Source: Prochlorococcus sp. AG-363-O16 (GTDB lineage Bacteria > Cyanobacteriota > Cyanobacteriia > PCC-6307 > Cyanobiaceae). Taken from it: 59,908 bases of DNA. Shown piece after piece: positions 57,431 to 59,908 of this stretch. The position numbers were made by a program, and so were the translations under genes. The number at the start of each line of letters is the position of its first letter. Within the stretch, counting starts at the first letter, position 1. The DNA lies in assembly GCA_003280095.1 (NCBI GenBank), contig QCGA01000006.1, forward strand, positions 1 to 59,908, written 5' to 3'. The notes beneath the pieces were generated by a model, which worked only from the letters and a program-made list of their open reading frames with translations, did not search any database and was not told the DNA's origin.

Positions 57431-57676
57431 TTGAAAATTCTAGCGGTATCAATGCTGATAATTTCCTTGTTTTTCGCCATATATATATTCCTTGTGTTTG
57501 GCAAGTATCATTCAGCTTTTGAAGCTGATCAGGCATGTCACTTTCAAATTCAGCGATATTACTCAGGCAGTACTCAATTCGGTTGTGATCATGACTTAGA
57601 AACCAGACAATGGTTGTTGTACGAAAGTTTCACTGATTCTCGACCCGCGAAGGTTTACAGGCATTTTCACTATTAA
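57431..57676 (+). CDS. Small protein with N-terminal membrane or signal segment, unknown
   Basis: 81 residues from TTG 57431, preceded by an AGAGAAGAGA purine run. Residues 3-24 (ILAVSMLIISLFFAIYIFLV) form a membrane anchor or signal. The rest (SAFEADQACHFQIQRYYSGS, TQFGCDHDLETRQWLL) has two cysteines and many aromatics, suggesting an exported domain with one disulfide. A different frame (57337-57522) overlaps but is less protein-like. I recognise no family. Confidence 0.55.
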   Translation: MKILAVSMLIISLFFAIYIFLVFGKYHSAFEADQACHFQIQRYYSGSTQFGCDHDLETRQWLLYESFTDSRPAKVYRHFHY

Positions 57677-57762
57677 TAACCTCTAGGATTTACCTCTCGA
57701 GCGGTGATCTTTGTATTTGAAAATGTAAAGACATCTAATGAAATTTAACTTCCCATCTTTTA

Positions 57763-58035
57763 CTAAATTTCAAACTCTGATTTGAATTTATTCAGTAAGT
57801 CTTTATAGGCTAGTAGCCAGTTATTTAATTCATCAGTGACTCCCCTCTCATTATATTCATTTGCGAGGGTGAGGGCAGCAACCTTGACTGGATGGAAGGC
57901 CTCCATATATTCTCCTTGAAGCTCTTCCTCATCAATATCAAAGATTATCGCAGTAATTAATTCCACCTCTTTTTTAATTAAGGATATCTCCTTTTCGATT
58001 TCTCGACTGAGTTTTCTTCTTTTTTTCTTTGGCAT
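57763..58035 (-). CDS. Small charged helical protein, unknown
   Basis: 90 residues, ATG 58035. A very basic N-terminus (MPKKKRRKLSREIEKEISLI, KKEVELIT) is followed by an acidic helical part (DIDEEELQGEYMEAF) and LNNWLLAYKDLLNKFKSEFE. No membrane segment or cysteine is present. The charge distribution resembles small nucleic-acid- or ribosome-associated proteins, but no domain is recognised. Convergent with 57431 and divergent from the rightward genes. Confidence 0.6.
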   Translation of the reverse strand: MPKKKRRKLSREIEKEISLIKKEVELITAIIFDIDEEELQGEYMEAFHPVKVAALTLANEYNERGVTDELNNWLLAYKDLLNKFKSEFEI

Positions 58036-58507
58036 TGCTAGTAAGAGTGACCTTGTGAAACAGTACTAGAACTGATGGAAGGATGGGGACTTTTGGACTA
58101 ATCTTGTCCTTTTACTACGAATAATAGTGGTTAGAAGAGTTTCAACTAAAGTGTTGATGCTTTTAAGGAGAAGTGTTTGACTGAAATATTGAGAGCTAGA
58201 TGCCTAAATACTCTTAATATGAATATTTAGATTTGATGAACTTAAATACTTGTGTGAACCGGCACTTTACTTTCTTTAGGTGTTTCTATTAGGTAAATGG
58301 ACATTACCGTTCCCTTTCATGATTTACAGCTAACTTTCTCGGAAAAGCTGACGCGACATGCTAAGGCAAAGCGTTCTTCTGAAAAATTAATTATAATTTT
58401 ATAAAAGCCAGAATTACTGTTCTTTTCCGTGCCCAACTTGTTTTGTTTCTCCGGTCGCTTCAGTACATCCTCCTGAGGCAATATCGACATCATTATTTAT
58501 CGGATTC
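58036..58507. other. 472-bp interval left of 58508
   Basis: Contains a candidate 35-codon frame (58297-58404, listed separately) and AT-rich sequence that should hold promoters for both flanking genes. No tRNA or clear terminator is seen. Confidence 0.5.
58297..58404 (+). CDS. Candidate small protein (35 aa)
   Basis: ATG 58297, preceded directly by AGGTAA, opens MDITVPFHDLQLTFSEKLTR then HAKAKRSSEKLIIIL. It is amphipathic and basic toward the end, with no membrane segment. The length is too short for confidence by composition alone. It lies upstream of and collinear with the 58508 gene. Confidence 0.3.
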   Translation: MDITVPFHDLQLTFSEKLTRHAKAKRSSEKLIIIL

Positions 58508-58837
58508 ATGGAATTTGACAATCAACCTTTAGATATCACAAAATCCAATAGTCCATGGATGAGTGAAAGCGATCCTCTAGAAGGAGTTCCAACAGTCATC
58601 TCAAAGTCAAAAACGGGTCGACTAACGCATCGTTCGAGATTGGCTAACATTGAAGCAGAAGGCGCTATTTCAAACGTTTATCAGATAGAAGTTGCACGGA
58701 CAAAGGCTATAGGAGATGCAATGTTCAAATCAGGCCGCGCCCTTAGGTTTTCTATAGCAAGTTCGGGTAGACAGGTCCTTTTAAGGACTGAAGCTGCACG
58801 CAGACGATTTGAGCCTGGTTATCGACAAATTAGATGA
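58508..58837 (+). CDS. Conserved-looking hypothetical protein, basic C-terminus
   Basis: 109 residues, ATG 58508. The N-terminal half is polar and Ser/Pro-rich (EFDNQPLDITKSNSPWMSES); the C-terminal half is helical and basic (ANIEAEGAISNVYQIEVART, KAIGDAMFKSGRALRFSIAS, RTEAARRRFEPGYRQ). No signal or membrane segment is visible. The stop codon overlaps the start of the next gene in an ATGA arrangement, so the pair is probably cotranslated. Function unknown. Confidence 0.62.
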   Translation: MEFDNQPLDITKSNSPWMSESDPLEGVPTVISKSKTGRLTHRSRLANIEAEGAISNVYQIEVARTKAIGDAMFKSGRALRFSIASSGRQVLLRTEAARRRFEPGYRQIR

Positions 58838-59055
58838 CTATGAATTTTTTTTCTAAGATGCCAGACCTTAATACTTTATCTCAACTTGATCTTGGATCAG
58901 TGGCTTTGGGCATAGTTAATTTAATTGGTTTTTTTCTGTTTGTAATTTTAATTATTAGATCAATTGAAATCCCTGTAAGGATCTACCTTGATAAAAGAAA
59001 AAAGTCCACAATACAAAGCGACAATGACGAGACCACCGAAGAGAAAGGATTTTAA
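58834..59055 (+). CDS. Small single-span membrane protein, unknown
   Basis: 73 residues from ATG 58834, overlapping the upstream gene by 4 bp; ATG 58840 is a close alternative. A hydrophobic helix (about 22-44, VALGIVNLIGFFLFVILIIR) is followed by IEIPVRIYLDKRKKS and an acidic tail (DNDETTEEKGF). The coupled pair 58508-58834 may encode a soluble protein and its membrane partner, which is inference. Convergent with the Nif11-like gene. Confidence 0.6.
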   Translation: MTMNFFSKMPDLNTLSQLDLGSVALGIVNLIGFFLFVILIIRSIEIPVRIYLDKRKKSTIQSDNDETTEEKGF

Positions 59056-59157
59056 TACTTTAAGTTTATTCTAACTGTAATTATATTCTCAAAGAATTTA
59101 TCTTTATTATTCCATAAGAGGCACGGGTTCATGCCATGGGATCTCTTAGAAATTAAT

Positions 59158-59340
59158 TTATGCCAATACGTGATGGTCTCTTTGCCAACGGCTTACTCTG
59201 GCTGGAGAGAATTTGTGGCCATATTTTTTGCCAACAGCAGCAATACAGCTGTTGTTCGAACCACAATCATCGATTTGATGCTGGATCTTTTTGTCATTTT
59301 TTGCTTTCGCAAAAAATGTCTCTAGTTGCTTTTCTGACAT
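59158..59340 (-). CDS. Nif11-domain small protein
   Basis: 60 residues from ATG 59340, chosen because GGAG lies 8-11 bp upstream; a longer frame from 59376 has no such site. MSEKQLETFFAKAKNDKKIQ, HQIDDCGSNNSCIAAVGKKY, GHKFSPARVSRW follows the Nif11 pattern: an MS-x-x-x-L-x-x-F start, D-x-x-L/I-Q spacing and A-x-x-x-G-(F/Y/H) near the end. Picocyanobacteria use this domain as leader of prochlorosin lanthipeptides and in many stand-alone proteins. Here no double-glycine cleavage site or Ser/Thr/Cys-rich core follows, and no LanM gene is present, so it looks like a stand-alone member. Confidence 0.68.
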   Translation of the reverse strand: MSEKQLETFFAKAKNDKKIQHQIDDCGSNNSCIAAVGKKYGHKFSPARVSRWQRDHHVLA

Positions 59341-59376
59341 TGTTGTCTCCGTAGGAGTACATTTATTAGCTAGCAA

Positions 59377-59716
59377 GGTTTCTTAAGTGTTAGTGCAATG
59401 CTTAATTGATCTTTATGATCGATGTGCCATCATTTTCTCTTAATGATCTCTTAATCTGTTTTGGACTCGTTAGGCATGGAGGCTTAGAAAGCTAAATTGC
59501 TAAAATTACTATCTTGTTCTGGAATTTTTGATTAGTAAGACTTTTGTTTTCCTCTCCACTTAATCATTTTCCAAGTTCAGTTGATTCTTTACAAGCAATA
59601 AAATGTGAAAATTTGTTCATAAAAATTAAACTAAATACGAATCTATCGTTTTTGTTTCGATTTACTGGATTTTATTGCGATTGCAGGTGATCCTGAAGAT
59701 GTATATTTAATTACAG
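59377..59716. other. 340-bp interval, no intact gene
   Basis: AT-rich. Near its right end a plus-strand frame reads FDLLDFIAIAGDPEDVYLIT, DDLFQYF without a start codon. It overlaps the start of the 59717 gene in another frame and may be a decayed gene or chance. Nothing else is recognisable. Confidence 0.35.
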
Positions 59717-59899
59717 ATGATCTTTTTCAGTATTTTTGCTTTAATTTCACTGCTTACACTAATTTTACTTATCCCTTTTAGAAGGAAATTCATATTGAAA
59801 AATAACAAGGATCTTCTTAGAGATTTGCTTGCTCAACATGACCTTGAGCTTCCAGACGTATTGCAGGCTTCAGTGGCTAAGTCGATTAAGAGTCATTAG
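59717..59899 (+). CDS. Small membrane-anchored protein, unknown
   Basis: 60 residues, ATG 59717. An N-terminal membrane helix (IFFSIFALISLLTLILLIPF) is followed by a basic stop-transfer (RRKFILKNNK) and a regular helical tail (DLLRDLLAQHDLELPDVLQA, SVAKSIKSH). The ordered charge pattern supports a real gene. No family is recognised. It ends 9 bp before the right edge of the window. Confidence 0.55.
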   Translation: MIFFSIFALISLLTLILLIPFRRKFILKNNKDLLRDLLAQHDLELPDVLQASVAKSIKSH

Positions 59900-59908
59900 T
59901 AATTAAAC

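Noticed and set aside
57337-57522. 61-codon plus-strand frame overlapping 57431
   Set aside because: The overlapping frame from TTG 57431 has a clear membrane segment and paired cysteines; this one does not.
59131-59325. Plus-strand frame opposite the Nif11-like gene
   Set aside because: It is the antisense of a gene with a good ribosome-binding site; its peptide lacks ordered features.

Overview
The window is about 60 kb of a marine picocyanobacterial chromosome, most likely a low-light-type Prochlorococcus. The DNA is AT-rich and gene-dense, with 1-40 bp gaps and many 4-bp overlaps. Gene content is oxygenic-photosynthetic: petH (ferredoxin-NADP reductase) whose start lacks the phycobilisome-linker domain of other cyanobacteria, crtH, psbY, a CyanoP lipoprotein and the clock kinase gene sasA. 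No IS element, prophage, CRISPR array or rRNA operon is visible. Species and clade are inferred from protein character alone.

Left part (1-35 kb), ordinary core metabolism. The oxidative pentose phosphate pair opcA-zwf is followed by petH, an SRPBCC protein, tRNA-Glu, sasA, pepN, prs, an LCP-family protein, malQ, a RodZ-like protein, an rRNA pseudouridine synthase, a UbiB-like kinase, an Orn/Lys/Arg-type decarboxylase and cdsA. Then come a DUF2993 protein, an alpha/beta hydrolase and a GldA-like dehydrogenase, then clpC and rimI. A plus-strand operon follows: lysA-cdaA-uppS-bioB-trhO-(30386), combining lysine/peptidoglycan precursor synthesis, c-di-AMP synthesis, the cell-wall lipid carrier, biotin and tRNA uridine hydroxylation. 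After it lie lipA-recR, cyanoP and an ABC exporter.

Middle (35-55 kb). An RRM protein with a poly-Gly tail and a DEAD-box helicase flank an interval that holds an unannotated small frame. A complete recD-recB-recC set is interrupted by an ICMT-like membrane methyltransferase gene. Then come pdxJ, a plsC-like acyltransferase, a TPR-like secreted protein, bolA-grxD, a DUF6761-type protein, an OmpR-type regulator that lacks the phospho-acceptor aspartate, crtH, trmFO and psbY.

Right end (55.4-59.9 kb), a sparse accessory-like stretch beginning at tRNA-Lys(UUU). It contains a class II aldolase, many lineage-specific proteins of 35-110 residues (several with one membrane segment), a Nif11-domain small protein and decayed reading frames without start codons. 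This is the most lineage-specific part of the window.

No clear new multi-gene system is visible. The best second-look items are the membrane-anchored FNR, the non-phosphorylatable response regulator, the hairpin over the trmFO start, the RHL variant of the diadenylate cyclase, and the small-ORF region beside tRNA-Lys.
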